This document shows, piece after piece, positions 11,513 through 22,821 of a stretch of DNA of 64,000 nt. The notes beneath the pieces are model-generated. The model was given only the letters and a program-made list of their open reading frames with translations. It made no database searches and was not told where the DNA came from. The first letter of the stretch is position 1, and every line of letters begins with the position of its first letter. The DNA is from Adiantum capillus-veneris (lineage: Eukaryota; Streptophyta; Polypodiopsida; Polypodiales; Pteridaceae), in assembly GCA_014529385.2 (NCBI GenBank), contig CM043948.1:26050268-26114267 (forward strand), in the 5' to 3' direction. Made by a program: the position numbers and the translations under genes.

Positions 11513-12028
11513 TCACAATGTGTTGTACCTGTGTTGCTTTATAAAACCCTTCATCAAAGCTCTTACACTACTAAGCCACTCAAACAATGTACGATTCTTG
11601 CACCTCCAAGTCCCTTGGATTTTCCTGACCACTAGCAAAGAATCACCTTTTATAATAAGTCTTTGTATGCCTAATTCTTTGCATTCTTCTAACCCAAGGG
11701 TTAGAGCAGCATACTCACCCTCATTGTTAGAGTGAACACTGGGTAGAGTGATACCTTTTCTAACCATTACCTCCTTTTGTGGGTTCAAAATGATGATTCC
11801 CCCTGCTGCTTTGTCTTGTTGGCGTTGATAAGCTCCGTCAAAGTATAAAGTATGGTCATTATCAATCTCCTTCACTTTGAACTGTTTTGAGCCTTCCTCT
11901 CTTTGTAGTCGTGATCCTTCCCTTTCTCTCACTTTGTAGGTGAGAATGTCTGCAAGTCCTACTCTTGTGCTATCTTCTACAAGGAAAGTGTATTCAAATT
12001 CTTGGAGTTCAAGCACCGTGGCACCCAC
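11513..12028 (-). pseudogene. second (archaeal-type) RNase H domain (element 1)
   Basis: The frame carries LYFDGAYQ near residue 62, then SNNEGEYAAL, IIKGDSLLV and a tail of the aRNH type. These are the catalytic Asp, Glu and Asp positions of the extra RNase H found after the normal RNase H in Tat-group gypsy elements. It follows directly on the RT/RNase H frame (11977-12822), with a frame break at the joint. The match to the homologous region of element 2 (23764-24636) supports the call. A spacer up to the integrase (11260-11512) is degenerate. Confidence 0.75.
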
Positions 12029-12868
12029 TTTGCTATTCTAGATGAGAGGCTCATGTGTTGTACTACATATGGTAGATTGTGCTCTAAGGTGAGAAAAACA
12101 AATGGCACAGGGAGAAGATACGATCGAAACTTCCTTACCGCAAACAAGATTGCAAAGACCACTTTCTCCATTTCAGTGTATCCCTTCTTGGCCGGAGTCA
12201 TCACCTTGCTTGCAAAATAGATCGGCCTCATGTATGATGTTTTAGGATCTTTTTGCATCAAAACAACACCAATTGCTTCGAAACCTACACTTGGAGTGAC
12301 ATAGTAGGTCTCCTTTGGATCTGGTGGCATTAGGATTGGGAGAGAGCTAAGAATGCCCTTCACTTTCTCAAAACATTTTGCATGTTCCCTCCCCCATTCA
12401 AATGTAGATTGGCTTGCCAACCTATGCAAAGGGGTGATGGCTTCTGCTAGGAGATGGATGAAGCGAGACATGTACCTCACTTTGTGGTTGAAGGTCATTA
12501 GCTCCTTAGTTGTTGTTGGTGGAGATAATGACAAAAGGGCCTCTACTTTAGAGGGATCCACTTGAATTCCTTGTGAAGAAACCACATGGCCTAGCAAAAC
12601 CACCTGAGATTCACCGATATGACACTTCTCTGGGTTGAGTTGTCCCCCAAATTGATGGAGCCTCTTAAGCCCCTCTTCAACCTTTTGGCAATGAAGTGAT
12701 CTACAACTATAAATACAGAAATCATCCATAAAGACTCTTATAGATTTTCCAAAGAATGGCTGAAATACAAATATTGTGAATCTCATGAAGGTGCTAGGAG
12801 CATTGGTGAGCCCAAAAGGCATTACTGTGAATGCAAAACATCCCCAAGGTGTGATGAAGGTGGTACAA
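11977..12868 (-). pseudogene. gypsy reverse transcriptase / RNase H, N-truncated (element 1)
   Basis: Starting at the abrupt left-truncated edge, the frame reads TTFITPWG, then MPFGLTNAPSTF, VFMDDFCIYS (the catalytic DD box), LLGHVVSSQGI and the RT connection. RNase H follows with IGVVLMQKDP and IYFASKVMTPAKKGYTEMEK. The upstream RT fingers are missing. It belongs with the integrase downstream and is clearly related to, but diverged from, the RT of element 2. Confidence 0.85.
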
Positions 12869-13840
12869 TCTCATTGGACCCCTCTCCCCCTAGCCAATCA
12901 CATGTAGCATGCAGTTAAGTACATGGATAGTCTTTTGACAAGTGTCCTCCTTACCCCTTAGAGAGAGAGAGATCTTGAAAATATCTAGATATTTGTTGGA
13001 TGAGCTAGAAGCTCATTGGACCCCTCTTTAGCCCAACCAATAGCATTCAAGCACACCATGTGGTTAAGCTTAGTGAAAGTCTGACATGTGTCCCATGTGC
13101 CCTTTTTAGAAAAGGGGTGCCCCTTGGATGAGTGGAAGGTTAGGTGAAAGATTCCCCTAGCTTTGGGACTTTTATGCATATGAAGCTTCTCAAACAACTT
13201 CCTCATTAAGTGTGTAGGGTCTCTTTTTGACTCAAGGATCTTACCCCCCATGCATAGGAAGCTTCTCAAGCAACTTCCTCATTAAGTTTGACAAGTACCT
13301 CCAGTACCTTAGTCATCAAGCATGACAAGCACCTTAGATGGAGTTCCCCCCTCAAGCTCATCCCTAACTTGCCTAAGGTCAACTTGCCTAAGGTCAAAGG
13401 AAAGTTTAGGTTGCGTTCCCACCTCAAGCTCATCCCTAGCTTGCCTAAGGTCAAAGGAATTTTAACACTAACCATTGGAGGTCTTTAATGAAGCTAACCC
13501 TAAGGTCTTTTAAGCTCCATTAGATGCACATTGCTCTTTGATAGACTACCTCCTTTTGGACCCCTATTGAGATGTAAACATCTCTCCTCTTGGTCCCCTG
13601 CTGAGGTAAGTCTAGAAGCGCTTATTGCACATTGCTCTTTGATAGACCATCTCCTTTTGGACCCCTATTGAGATGTAACCATCTCTCTTTTTGGTCCCGT
13701 GTTGAGATAGGTCTAGAAGCACATGTTTCTATTCTAACTCTTGTTCCCATTTATTCTCCCACATTAAATGATCAGTTTAATATGAGAAAATCATTTGGTA
13801 AATTTAGATATTATATTTTATGACATTACCTCTCTCTTAA
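12869..13840. repeat. repeat-rich non-coding region, probable LTR remnant of element 3
   Basis: Direct duplications fill this region. TCATTGGACCCCTCT recurs near 12873 and 13014, GAAGCTTCTCAA...ACTTCCTCATTAAG near 13180 and 13258, and CCTCAAGCTCATCCCTA...TTGCCTAAGG near 13350 and 13421. There are no gene-like frames. Its position, downstream in sense of the chromovirus relic and flanking the TTAA transposon, suggests part of that element's 3' LTR, but no terminus or second LTR confirms it. Confidence 0.4.
13526..13722. repeat. 101-bp tandem duplication
   Basis: GCACATTGCTCTTTGATAGA starts at 13526 and again at 13627. Each copy continues with CTCCTTTTGGACCCCTATTGAG and a related 'TTGGTCCC...GAGATAGGTCTAGAAGC' stretch. 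There are two copies with about 90% identity by eye. Confidence 0.85.
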
Positions 13841-15181
13841 CACTAGAATGGTAACAGGACAATTTTATGTCCTTGGATACTTTTGTGTCCTGTTAAGTGA
13901 CCATTTTGCTTGAATTATTTGAAGAGTATGAAAAGGAATTTCTAGGTTCTATATATCCACAAAGTTTCCTTATGAGCTGAAAAAAACTTAGCATTTTTTT
14001 TTGAGTATCGATCCCACCATTAACCTTACTCTTGCACAACATTTTGAACCTAAACTGTGTGAAAAAACGGGTCCTGTTTTTGCCTTTTTTTTTTTTCAAT
14101 TTTTGGCAACTATACCACTCTAAACTTCATGTTTGTGAGGTTTAGATGGCTAGAGGTTAGGCCTTCATAGTTCTCAACATGTTTTGATGCTTGTAGGGAG
14201 AGCTAAGTGTTAAAATTGAAAGTTATGACCAATTTACAAGAATTGCATAATCCTGTTATTTAGCCAAAATTAGCACTTTTATGATTTTTTTGGTGGCTTT
14301 CTTGATATCCAAATTCAATTTTGATTGTGTAAGTGTAATGTATAACATAAAGCTAATCTTCCTTGAGTTTTGGGGGACCTAATATGCTATATAGAATAGT
14401 ATATGATGATGGTTGATTTTTTTGATTGCTGAAGAATACGATACATTTTAGAGTAGCAAGTATAACTTTCTCAATATTGCTAGTTTCTTAGGCCAATTGT
14501 GTGTATTTTGTAGGTAGTGACCATATCTAATCATAGACTACAAACTTGGCTAGATATTGAGTAGTTTCTATGGGTTTCTAGAGGTCATAATGCTAAACCC
14601 AGTTTTTTCATGTTTGCTGTATTTAGCACTTTATCATTGCCCCCAAGGTTCCAATTGTAAAAGATTCATTATCCTTTTGACATGCTCCATGGCTCCTTTT
14701 GAATCCAGAGGCCCAAAGGGAACTAAGAAAACATGTATATAGTATCTGTATTGAGCGTGACTATGGAAACTTTGATGATAGGTCCGCAGAATGGCAAAAA
14801 TGCAACTTTTTTGTACCTATTTTTTTCCCCAAAAAAAATTAGTGAGGTAAAAGCAACCATATGTTTTGCTCACCAACCCATTGAAGTTAACGGGGCATTC
14901 TATCTCATGTCCTACAAAAAACTCCACTCTTATTTATATGCAATCAACCGTAAGAAATTACTGTTTTGGGCAAAATGCACTGGTCCATCAACTTTGGAGG
15001 CTTGTAGTGACCAAGGGATGAGAAAAATTACAAGTTTCTCATTTTTTCCATATGTAGTAGTTATTGAACTATAAGCTCATGAAAGGATTTTTCAAAATGA
15101 GTGGATCTACTATGGTTTTGGAATTTTTTCCCAAAACCCTGAAAGGACACTTTTATGTCCTGTTAGGTTACCATTCTAGTG
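13841..15181. mobile_element. TTAA-flanked non-autonomous DNA transposon, 1.34 kb
   Basis: The ends are perfect 15-bp inverted repeats, CACTAGAATGGTAAC and GTTACCATTCTAGTG, each bordered by TTAA (13837-13840 and 15182-15185). Just inside each end lie copies of GGACA..TTTATGTCC, and this subterminal repeat occurs in both orientations. The interior is AT-rich with no transposase-like frame; the largest open stretch (14733-15074) looks fortuitous. A 482-bp deletion relative lies at 45329-45810. TTAA target duplication is typical of piggyBac-type elements; the TIR sequence itself is not one I recognise. A PIF/Harbinger relative (3-bp TWA target) or a CACTA MITE is possible. Confidence 0.8.
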
Positions 15182-15185
15182 TTAA

Positions 15186-15520
15186 AATCATAGTCGTCCT
15201 CGACTATGAGGTAGAGAAGATAAAGCCTAGTCATTAGTCCATGTTTCTTAGCGGGTAGAGGATCCCTTTTTACCCTACGACATCATTCCACGATGGATGA
15301 CTAGTCCATTTGGTGCTTGGGAGACGTAGCTGCCACAAGCATGTCTGCTCTTTAGTCTATATTATACTTCCAAAGTAGAGTGACAAGTTCTGCTTGGTGT
15401 TTGGAAGACGTTGTCATCAAAAACATGATTCTAAGCATGCATACTTTTAAATTTGTGCATAATAAAAAGAGAACTAGTCTTATAAGACAAAAATATTTTT
15501 CATTCAAAATGTATTTTCAT
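15186..15520. other. non-coding 3' part of chromovirus relic
   Basis: The region contains two related phrases, TTTGGTGCTTGGGAGACGTAGCTG near 15308 and TTGGTGTTTGGAAGACGTTGTC near 15393, and no gene. I cannot place a polypurine tract or LTR edge here. Confidence 0.35.
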
Positions 15521-16975
15521 ACTCTAGTGCAACATTGTAAGCATTGACAAGGTTCATATTATCCTTAAGTTAGGTTCCTTGCATCTATTTAGCATCTTTA
15601 AAAGGATAATTCTTTAACTTAATATGATATTATTAGATAATCTTACCGTTTCTTAATACCTTTTCTTCATGTCATAGGATGGACTTAGATTGAAGTACTT
15701 CTTCTTGCTCTTCGATTTTTGGAGGGTCTTCAACTATTGCTTCTTTGATGGTGCTCCTTTGTAAGGCTTATGTAGGTTCTCATGGAAAACATTTGCCATG
15801 AGCCAATGGCTGAGCAACTTCAATTGATAAGCCATCTAAGAATTTTAAGGACCATAGTATCTTTTTACTAGTTTAGCATCATACTCTTGGTGGTCCGTAG
15901 GAATCTTGCCCGTAGTATGCCTCAGATGAGCCTTGAGAAACTTTAGCAAGACCCAATCATTTTCCTAAAAGGCTAAGGCTCTTCTGTACTTATTAGCAGC
16001 ATCCCTTTTTACCTTTCCTGTGAGATGGATATAACCCCTTTAGTCTTTGGAAAAGATTCTTGTAGGTCTCGGCTATATTCATCAGCAGTAGTGAAGATCT
16101 TCCCATGTACTTCCTTATTTAACCTAAAACGATACTTTCCCCTTAGAAGTATGTACAATATCATTGTACGCATACTTTATAAGAGGTAGGTACTGCTATC
16201 ATTGAGAACATTGATCTACTTCCATGACATAGGCTTTTAGTAGATTCAAGAATCATTAGATTAGTTATTTCACTTGGGTCATCCGTTTGTGGATGATATG
16301 CCAAAAGAGAAATTTAATCTACTTCTTAGATTCCAAAAGAGACCCTTCTAGAAATTACTGGTCATTTTAGGATCTTTGTCCAACAGTATGGATGTTGGAA
16401 ATCCATGATGCTTGAAAATTTGAGATCTAAAGAGGGTTGCCATTTGATGTGCCTGTATAGTCTTTTTGACAGGAATAGAGTGTGTTTTCTTGTTAAGCCT
16501 GTCCGACTAAAACAATCTAGGTTGCTTCCCTCGATCAATTTTCAACTTTTGGTATACCACGCATTTTGAAACATACTCTTGTATATTTACTTTTCATGGT
16601 AGACCAACATAAATGGCATTTCTACTCCTTGAAGAGTGGCTATGGAATCCATCTTTGCCCCGCATAAGGAGAATTATGGGATTCATACATGACTTTCGTA
16701 TTGTATGGGTGATTAACACATAGCCTATTGCCGTTTGAAAGATAACCATCCTTCAAGGTGAATGGTTCTTTTTTCTTCCCTATTGCAAAGGCTGTAATTA
16801 CATACTTAAAGTCTTGGTAGGTAGCATACTCATCTATCATAAAAGATAGATCATTGTGAGTTGCTATAGACACCACATTTACCCTTGGTCGTTGTGAATG
16901 TGCATCGACCACTTGATTGTGCTTGCCAACAATGTGAGCAATATGAAATCTAAATTGCAAAAGAAAATTTTCCAC
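15520..16975 (-). pseudogene. chromovirus-type integrase with chromodomain relic (element 3)
   Basis: The sense direction is right to left. After the RNase H remnant comes a region like the integrase N-terminal zinc-binding part (NRLCVNHPYN then MYESHNSPYAGQ, 16640-16770). A highly eroded core follows, with YHPQTDDPSE near 16290. At about 15540-15700 a stretch reads VLRNGKII, IKLKNYPF, KDAK and MQGT, in the pattern of a C-terminal chromodomain. Many stops and frameshifts make it non-functional. In living relatives the chromodomain guides integration into particular chromatin. Confidence 0.55.
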
Positions 16976-16979
16976 CTCA

Positions 16980-17970
16980 TTTGTTTATTGGAGAGCTTGG
17001 TTTGCGTCATGAGGTTCTTGAGGCTTTGTGATCCATTTGTAGGATGAATGGAGTCCCCAAGAGACAATGTTTCCACGTGTTTAGGGCATATAGAATAGCT
17101 AGAAGCTCTTTTTCATATTTTCCCAATACTCACTTATTGAATTCGAGTCTTTGATTCTCATATGATATGGCATACCCTTCTTGAAGCAAAATAGCTCCGA
17201 GGCAATTAACACAAGCATCACATTGGACCTCAAATGGATTTGAGAGATCTAGTAGTGTGAGCAGATGTTGAGAGATAAGCTTCTCCTAAGCTTCTTCAAA
17301 ATCTTCTTGTACTTTTGCAGTCCATGAATACTTAATGTTATTTTTTGTTAAGTCATGAAGCATCTATAGTATGCACACATACCATTTGAATCTTTGTACC
17401 TCATGTAGATTCCTTGAATTAGGCCATCCTTTTATTATCTCTAACTTTGTTGGATCCATACGGGTGCCATCATTAGAGATAATGTGATATAAATATTGAA
17501 TCTCTTGTAGGAAAAATTCACTTTTCCTTTTATGAATGAAAAGCTTATTCTCTCTTGCAAATTAAAAGATTACATGGAGGTGTCGCTTGTACTCCTCAAG
17601 AGAATTTGAATGGCCTGAAGATTTTTGTCCATCACGAGTTTGAATGCGTCTGGAGCATTTGTCAGGCCAAAACTTGTAAAAGATCAAATAGATCTTCTAC
17701 CCGCGGCACGGGAAATCTATTTTTGATAGTGATCTTATTTAGTGATCTATAGTTGACACACATGTGATATGTGTCCTCTTTGTTTTGCACTAAAAGAAAT
17801 GGTGAACAAAATGGAGAGGAGCTAGACCTCACCATCCCTTTTTCCACCAATTCATGCACTAGGGATGTCATCAATGAGAACATCTTGGATCCATTTAGGA
17901 AATTAGACAACTCTAATTCTTCTTGATTCTCTTTATTGCAAAGATATGGTGTTCCCCGACTCATTAGCAT
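16980..17970 (-). pseudogene. gypsy reverse transcriptase / RNase H relic (element 3)
   Basis: The best-preserved part (17662-17970) reads ELVEKGMVRSSSSPFCSPFLLV followed by MCVNYRSLNKITIKNRFPVPR, the N-terminal fingers of gypsy RT. Downstream parts to about 17060 show only fragments, including QCDACVNCLGAILLQEGY near 17200, which resembles the first RNase H motif. The remainder is riddled with stops. It is continuous in order with the protease and gag pieces upstream. Confidence 0.6.
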
Positions 17971-17983
17971 CTATGTACATGCT

Positions 17984-18456
17984 CTATTCTCTGTAGTTGA
18001 AGTAGATTCTCCTTTCAAGGAAATTCATGTTGGAAGCCATGCGATTAAACCATGGTGCCCCAATGATAACATTCTCTTGTTTGAGAAAGGAGATGAAGAA
18101 ATCATTTTTGTCCACATAGCTTTGGACATGAAGCCTTAATTTTACAATTAAGGAAGTAACTGAGATATCTTGTCCCTTGATAGCTCCATTGGCTTTCAAT
18201 GCATCTCCCATCTCGTGGGCTTGTATGCCTAGCTTAGTGGTCAACTCCGTGGATATGAAGTTGTGAGTTGAACCAGGGTCAAACAAAATAAAGGCATCAT
18301 GCTCTTGCATCTTTCCCCAAGCATAGGAAAGGAGAAATCTGTGGCAATGAGCATCCTCTTTTGGAGCTTCAAACATAGAGGCTCTAGGAGTATCATTGTG
18401 GGCAATTCTATTGGGGCAAGGATGATAACCATGGCCTTGCTCCCCACACTTAACAC
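17984..18456 (-). pseudogene. gag zinc knuckle and retropepsin (element 3)
   Basis: A CCHC knuckle, CVKCGEQGHGYHPC, lies around 18400-18445. About 40 codons later comes the protease active-site region LFDPGSTHNFIS (DPG in place of the usual DSG/DTG), then IIGAPWFNRM, corresponding to the ILG-x-x-W box. The 18376-17984 frame is open for 130 codons. The order knuckle, protease, RT is standard for gypsy elements. Confidence 0.7.
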
Positions 18457-18509
18457 ATTTGTGGTCCTTACATAAATCTTCTAGCTCTTTTAGGAAAGAG
18501 TTTATATTT

Positions 18510-19740
18510 GCCTTTTTAAACTCTCTTCTCCTTGGACCAATTGTTGTTGTTGTTGCTCAAATGGCCTTGGGAAGAATATTGGGCATTGGATTTCCCCTTG
18601 GCATCACTTTTGTCTTTATTTTCCATGGGCTTGACATTCCATCTAGCCCCTTGTTGGAAATTGATGCGCGAAGAAACCATGGTGTGGTGGATTACCTTGG
18701 TGATAGAACCAAGCCGTTGAGAGTTGACATACTCGGCCATCTCTTTGGGTAATCCCGCACAGAATTGTTTCTTTTGCATGGCAAAGTCTCTTTTTAAAGA
18801 TAGTAGTCTTAAGATATAAATCCCAAAACTTGTCCACATATTTGTGGATAGACTCATGAGAGAGAAGCTTTAAACTTCACCATTTGGTAAGCACTTTGTC
18901 CTTTGCATCACTTGCAAGGAATTGCTTCATGATGGAAACTCATAGAGTTTTCCATGTCTTTGGGGTTTCACCGTTGCCACGTAGGCTAGCCCACCATTGA
19001 CAAGCTGATTTTTGGAAGTGCATAGATACATGGTGTAGCTTGGAGGACTCTGTGAAGCCTCGTCTCCAAAGGCCGCATCAAATTGTTGGATGAAGGACAA
19101 TACTTTGTCGGTAGCACCAAAGGTGACATCATAGGTGAGAAAAGAGATACTCTTTCCTCCCTCTTTGAACTTCTTTATCTTTTGTGACCTTCGCAATGTA
19201 GGGTAAGATTTGTGATGTCCTCCCCTCTTGTATTCTCTAGGAGAATAGCCATAGCTTTCATCGGTAGAGGAGGAAGGTGAAGAAGAAGGAGAAGAGGGTG
19301 GCCTCTTTCTTGCCCTTTTCTTCCTTTGTTTCCTCTCTTCCCTTTTGGAGTGACGAGGAGAAGGACTATGGGTTAACCATTTTCTCTTGGGAGGAGTTGG
19401 CGATCATCTAGACCGCCATCTTCATGGAGCCACATCTTTTGAGGAACTCAGGGAGTCATTACTTTCTCGTTCTTTGGATTTCCTCCTCTCGTATGGGAGA
19501 GAGTCTTCTTTTGGGGTCATCAAGAGGCCTCGTAAGCTCTCTCTCCTCTTGGAGAGGAAAGGAAATCCCATAAGCATGAAATTGTTGAGTAACTTTGGCT
19601 TGCAAAGTGGAATTGCCCATAGATTGTTGCAACCTAGTGACAAGATAATTAACAAACATGGGGACATCATCATTAACACCTTCAAGTGCAAAATCAAAGT
19701 TATCAATCTTCATTCTACTCTCTTGGTTATTGTCAGCCAT
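18510..19740 (-). pseudogene. gypsy gag polyprotein (element 3), frameshifted
   Basis: The probable start is the ATG at 19740 (MADNNQESRMKIDNFDF). The first 90 codons run open to about 19460. A region at 18927-19196 shows the capsid pattern FDAAFGDEA, SYTMYLC and WWASLRG (in shifted frames), and 18516-18857 carries KQFCAGLPKEMAEYV and an Asn-rich linker. At least three frames are needed to follow the protein, so several indels have occurred. A Ser/Arg-rich insert lies around 19270-19350. Gag would form the cytoplasmic particle that packages the RNA. Confidence 0.6.
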
Positions 19741-20060
19741 GTTAATTAAACTTAGGTGTTTACTTAGTGTATGCTTTGGCAATTCAAAACCTTAGTTGCT
19801 ACTCCTCCTAGCCTTTGAAAAAAGGCAGTTAAGTATCTGCACCCACGGCTCCATTTGGTTAATTATAGAGAGTAGTGGAATGGGTCTAATATAGCAAAGT
19901 TACCAAGGGATAGCTCGTTTCGGACTTCTTATGGCTCAATAATGGTAAATCCATAGGCAAGTCTAAAAAGAATCCATTATTAAGACCTGTTGGGGGTCCC
20001 ATCATTGCAATAGCTCCAATGACCAACAAAGTTATCAATCTGGAGGGATGAGCTACCCGG
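19741..20060. other. non-coding flank between element 3 gag and element 2
   Basis: There is no gene in these 320 bp. The sequence resumes on the other side of element 2 at 31484. It may be the leader of element 3 or the outer part of the LTR of element X. I cannot find a primer site or LTR edge that decides. Confidence 0.4.
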
Positions 20061-20234
20061 TGGGGCGGTTCGGGGCGGGCAACAAGAAGAGTGGCCTCTA
20101 AGCACCCTTCTAAGCTCCCGTGCTACTCAATTGGGTTGGGGTTGGAAAAAACAACAAACGCACACACATACCCACAACCTGACCCTACACAAATTTGGGG
20201 CACCACCTAGTTTTGGATGCGAACTAGGACGCGT

Positions 20235-20290
<56 letters not shown>

Positions 20291-22793
20291 TGCTCGGGAT
20301 GCTTTGAAATGTATCGGCAATGATCAAGCAAACACAATTATATATGTAAGAAAGAGAGAGAAGAGGGAGGGGGTGCTTGTTGCATTAATACCTTCTTACA
20401 AATATGTCATGACTGATCAAAGTGAGATTAGTATTTGTTCAACATAGCTTGAGTAAATTACACCACAACACATCACAAGAAAAGCCACCCCAAACACTTT
20501 ATTAAGTCCAAGGGTGTCCTCTCCACCCTGTCGCCCTCTTACAGTATGTGGGATTTATGGCTAAATTGATGACAACACCCAGAGACAAGCTATAGGGAAC
20601 TTAAAGAAAACACCAAGACACTTACATACCATTGTTTTCCATTACTTTACGTTGGAAGAGAGACAAAGTATCCAAGCTTAGTCCAAATCCACTCTCCTTG
20701 ATTCAACAAATGTTTACACTAGTAGGAGAAATGACAACACCCAGAGACAAGCTATAGGGAACTTAAAGAAAACACCAAGACACTTACACATCATTGTTTT
20801 CCATTACTTCACGTTGGAAGAGAGACAAATTATCCAAGCTTAGTCCAAATCCATCTCTCCTTGCTTACACTAGTAGGAGAAATGATAGATTTTCTACTCT
20901 CAATTGAATGATCACTCTCTCTTACAATGGCATAGAGTTCCCTTGCTAATCACGCCTATTACAACACATGCATATGCATAAGCCAATGAGCTTTCACTCA
21001 AGAGCTCCTTCTAGAGAGGTTGAGCTTGGCTTCTCAAGCTATAGCATAGTGCTCTTGCTTATGGCTCTCTCATTTTGTGCTAGCTACACCCTCCTTTTAT
21101 AGCAAGTTTGAGGGCTAGGGTTACTCCTCTAACCATGGTAGGGTTAAATTTTCAGCACTTATCTAATTTCTTTTGCTTGGAATTATCAAGAAGTTGGTGG
21201 GGATAGATGAAGAAGAGAGAGAGGAGAGAAGTGGAGGTGATAGGACTTTTCATAGTAGGTTAGTGTTAGTAGAGTTAGTATTTTTATTGATTTACAAATG
21301 GAATTGGATATTTACAATGGGAGTATCCAAGTAGGATACAAATAAGGAAGAAAAAACTCTTAATAGGTAAGAAAATATGGATTTCTTACAATGTTGATGC
21401 TCCAAGTGTCTTGAGTAGAATTAATTTTGACGCTTGTTGACGGTCCACTAGCTTTGACGGTAGGTTTTTTCTCCACTCTTGACCTCCCTTGGGAGCCAAG
21501 GTAAGCGAACATGAGTACTCAATCACCATGTTGCTGTCTTTCAAGAGAAGAGGCTGAATTTTATGGTTTTTTTTATAGATATAGGTAATATGGATGAGGA
21601 AAAATGAGACTAGGTGGTCAATTTTGGAATGGAAGTGTGTGTAGGAGACATAAGTTCACCATGGTTTCTCTTATTCTTCAAGGTTGAGAAGAAGGTGAGT
21701 AGGGTGCAGAGAGGAGTGGTGAGAGAGGTGGGGATGATGAGTGGAGAAGTGTGTGTGAAAGAGGAAAATGATAAAGTGGAAGAGGGAGTGTGGCTGCATA
21801 GCATGGGCAAACTTGGGTCCACCAATAAAATCATAGCTCACAGCTCGTAGCTCAAAAAAATATTAAAAATTTTGAGGTGAAAGTTCAGGCCACAAGCTAC
21901 AAATTTTTTTTGTATCACCTTTTCAAGTTCGGGGAGCATGTGATCTTTAAAAATTCAGCAAAAGCGACTGTTTTTTTCCACTGCACAAGGTCCTTGTGGG
22001 GTCCTTCTTTGGATGATTCTTTTGAATACCTCCAAGAGTGAGCTCCCCATGGTGCATGCATGCATTCCACATACCCTTGACCTTATTTGGTAGGTCTATA
22101 ATTGAAGATATTGTTGAGATCATGATATAAATGAATAGTACAACTAAGAAAATCAAATATTGAGGGGTCTAAAAAATATGTACATGTCAAATATAAATAA
22201 TATAGGTGGAAAAAATATAAAGGGGTCAAAATAAATCTCTCTCATTATAATTCTACCATAAAAAGATGAATATTTTTTCTGGTCTAATTTATGAAAGTAA
22301 TAAAGAATAGATGTAGGAAGGAAAAAATCACAATAGTGAGAAAATATACACATAAATAGAACTAGTTTTTTTGGATTTTTGTTAGGATGGAGTTACACCA
22401 AAAATAAGAGAAGCTTGCATGAAATTATTTTTAAATGGAATAAAGAGTACGCAAAATGGTAAGAAAAAATATGGTAATGTTGAGTCAATCTACTTAGCAT
22501 AAATAACACACCAATACCAAAATAATTATGAAAAATCTTTTTATTTAGGCCCTATATACAATGAAATATTTACACACAAATGGGCCATAATATACTTATA
22601 TTTTTTATTTTTTTGGCTCAACTAGCCCAGTGACTAGCTAATTAAGGGTTTTTAAGAAGATATGGGAAAAGTCCCCTAACTCACACACACCTATATACAG
22701 TGAAATGGTAGGGATAGCCACAGTGTTTGGATGATTTTGGTAGGGTGGGTTAACTCACTATGGCAATTACGGAGAGCCGAAAAACGGCTATCA
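20061..22793 (-). repeat. 3' LTR of element 2
   Basis: 2.73 kb, from TGGGGCGGTT to AACGGCTATCA on the + strand, so TG...CA ends. It contains a (GA)~26 microsatellite at 20237-20288 and a local duplication (ACAACACCCAGAGACAAGC at 20572 and again at 20732) absent from the other LTR. A minus-strand TATA-like box (CTATAAAAGG) lies at 21093-21102. The short frames inside are identical in both LTRs and are not genes. Confidence 0.93.
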
Positions 22794-22809
22794 TTAGCCC
22801 TCCCCCAGG
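22794..22809 (-). promoter_or_regulatory. polypurine tract of element 2
   Basis: The + strand TTAGCCCTCCCCCAGG reads CCTGGGGGAGGGCTAA on the sense strand, immediately before the 3' LTR. It would prime plus-strand DNA synthesis. Element 1 has nearly the same tract at 9801. Confidence 0.85.
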
Positions 22810-22821
22810 ATGATGGTATAT

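Larger units (their letters stand above)
9801..12868 (-). mobile_element. Ty3/gypsy element 1 (Tat-like), internal region, 5'-truncated
   Basis: Reading right to left, the order is RT (truncated at 12868), RNase H, second (archaeal-type) RNase H, integrase, then polypurine tract and LTR. This order and the two RNase H domains place it in the Tat-like group. gag, protease and the N-terminal half of RT are missing. The sequence changes abruptly at about 12868 to unrelated repeats. Several in-frame stops show it is dead. The stretch 9814-9979 holds T-rich sequence only. Confidence 0.8.

Noticed and set aside
13841-15181. Calling the CACTAG-ended element a CACTA family member
   Set aside because: Both flanks read TTAA rather than a 3-bp duplication, there is no CACTA subterminal array, and the second copy also has TTAA on one side.
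21610-21850. Overlapping 74-78-codon frames on both strands, repeated at 30279-30519
   Set aside because: They are identical because they sit in paired LTRs; there is no domain and both strands are open, typical of non-coding sequence.
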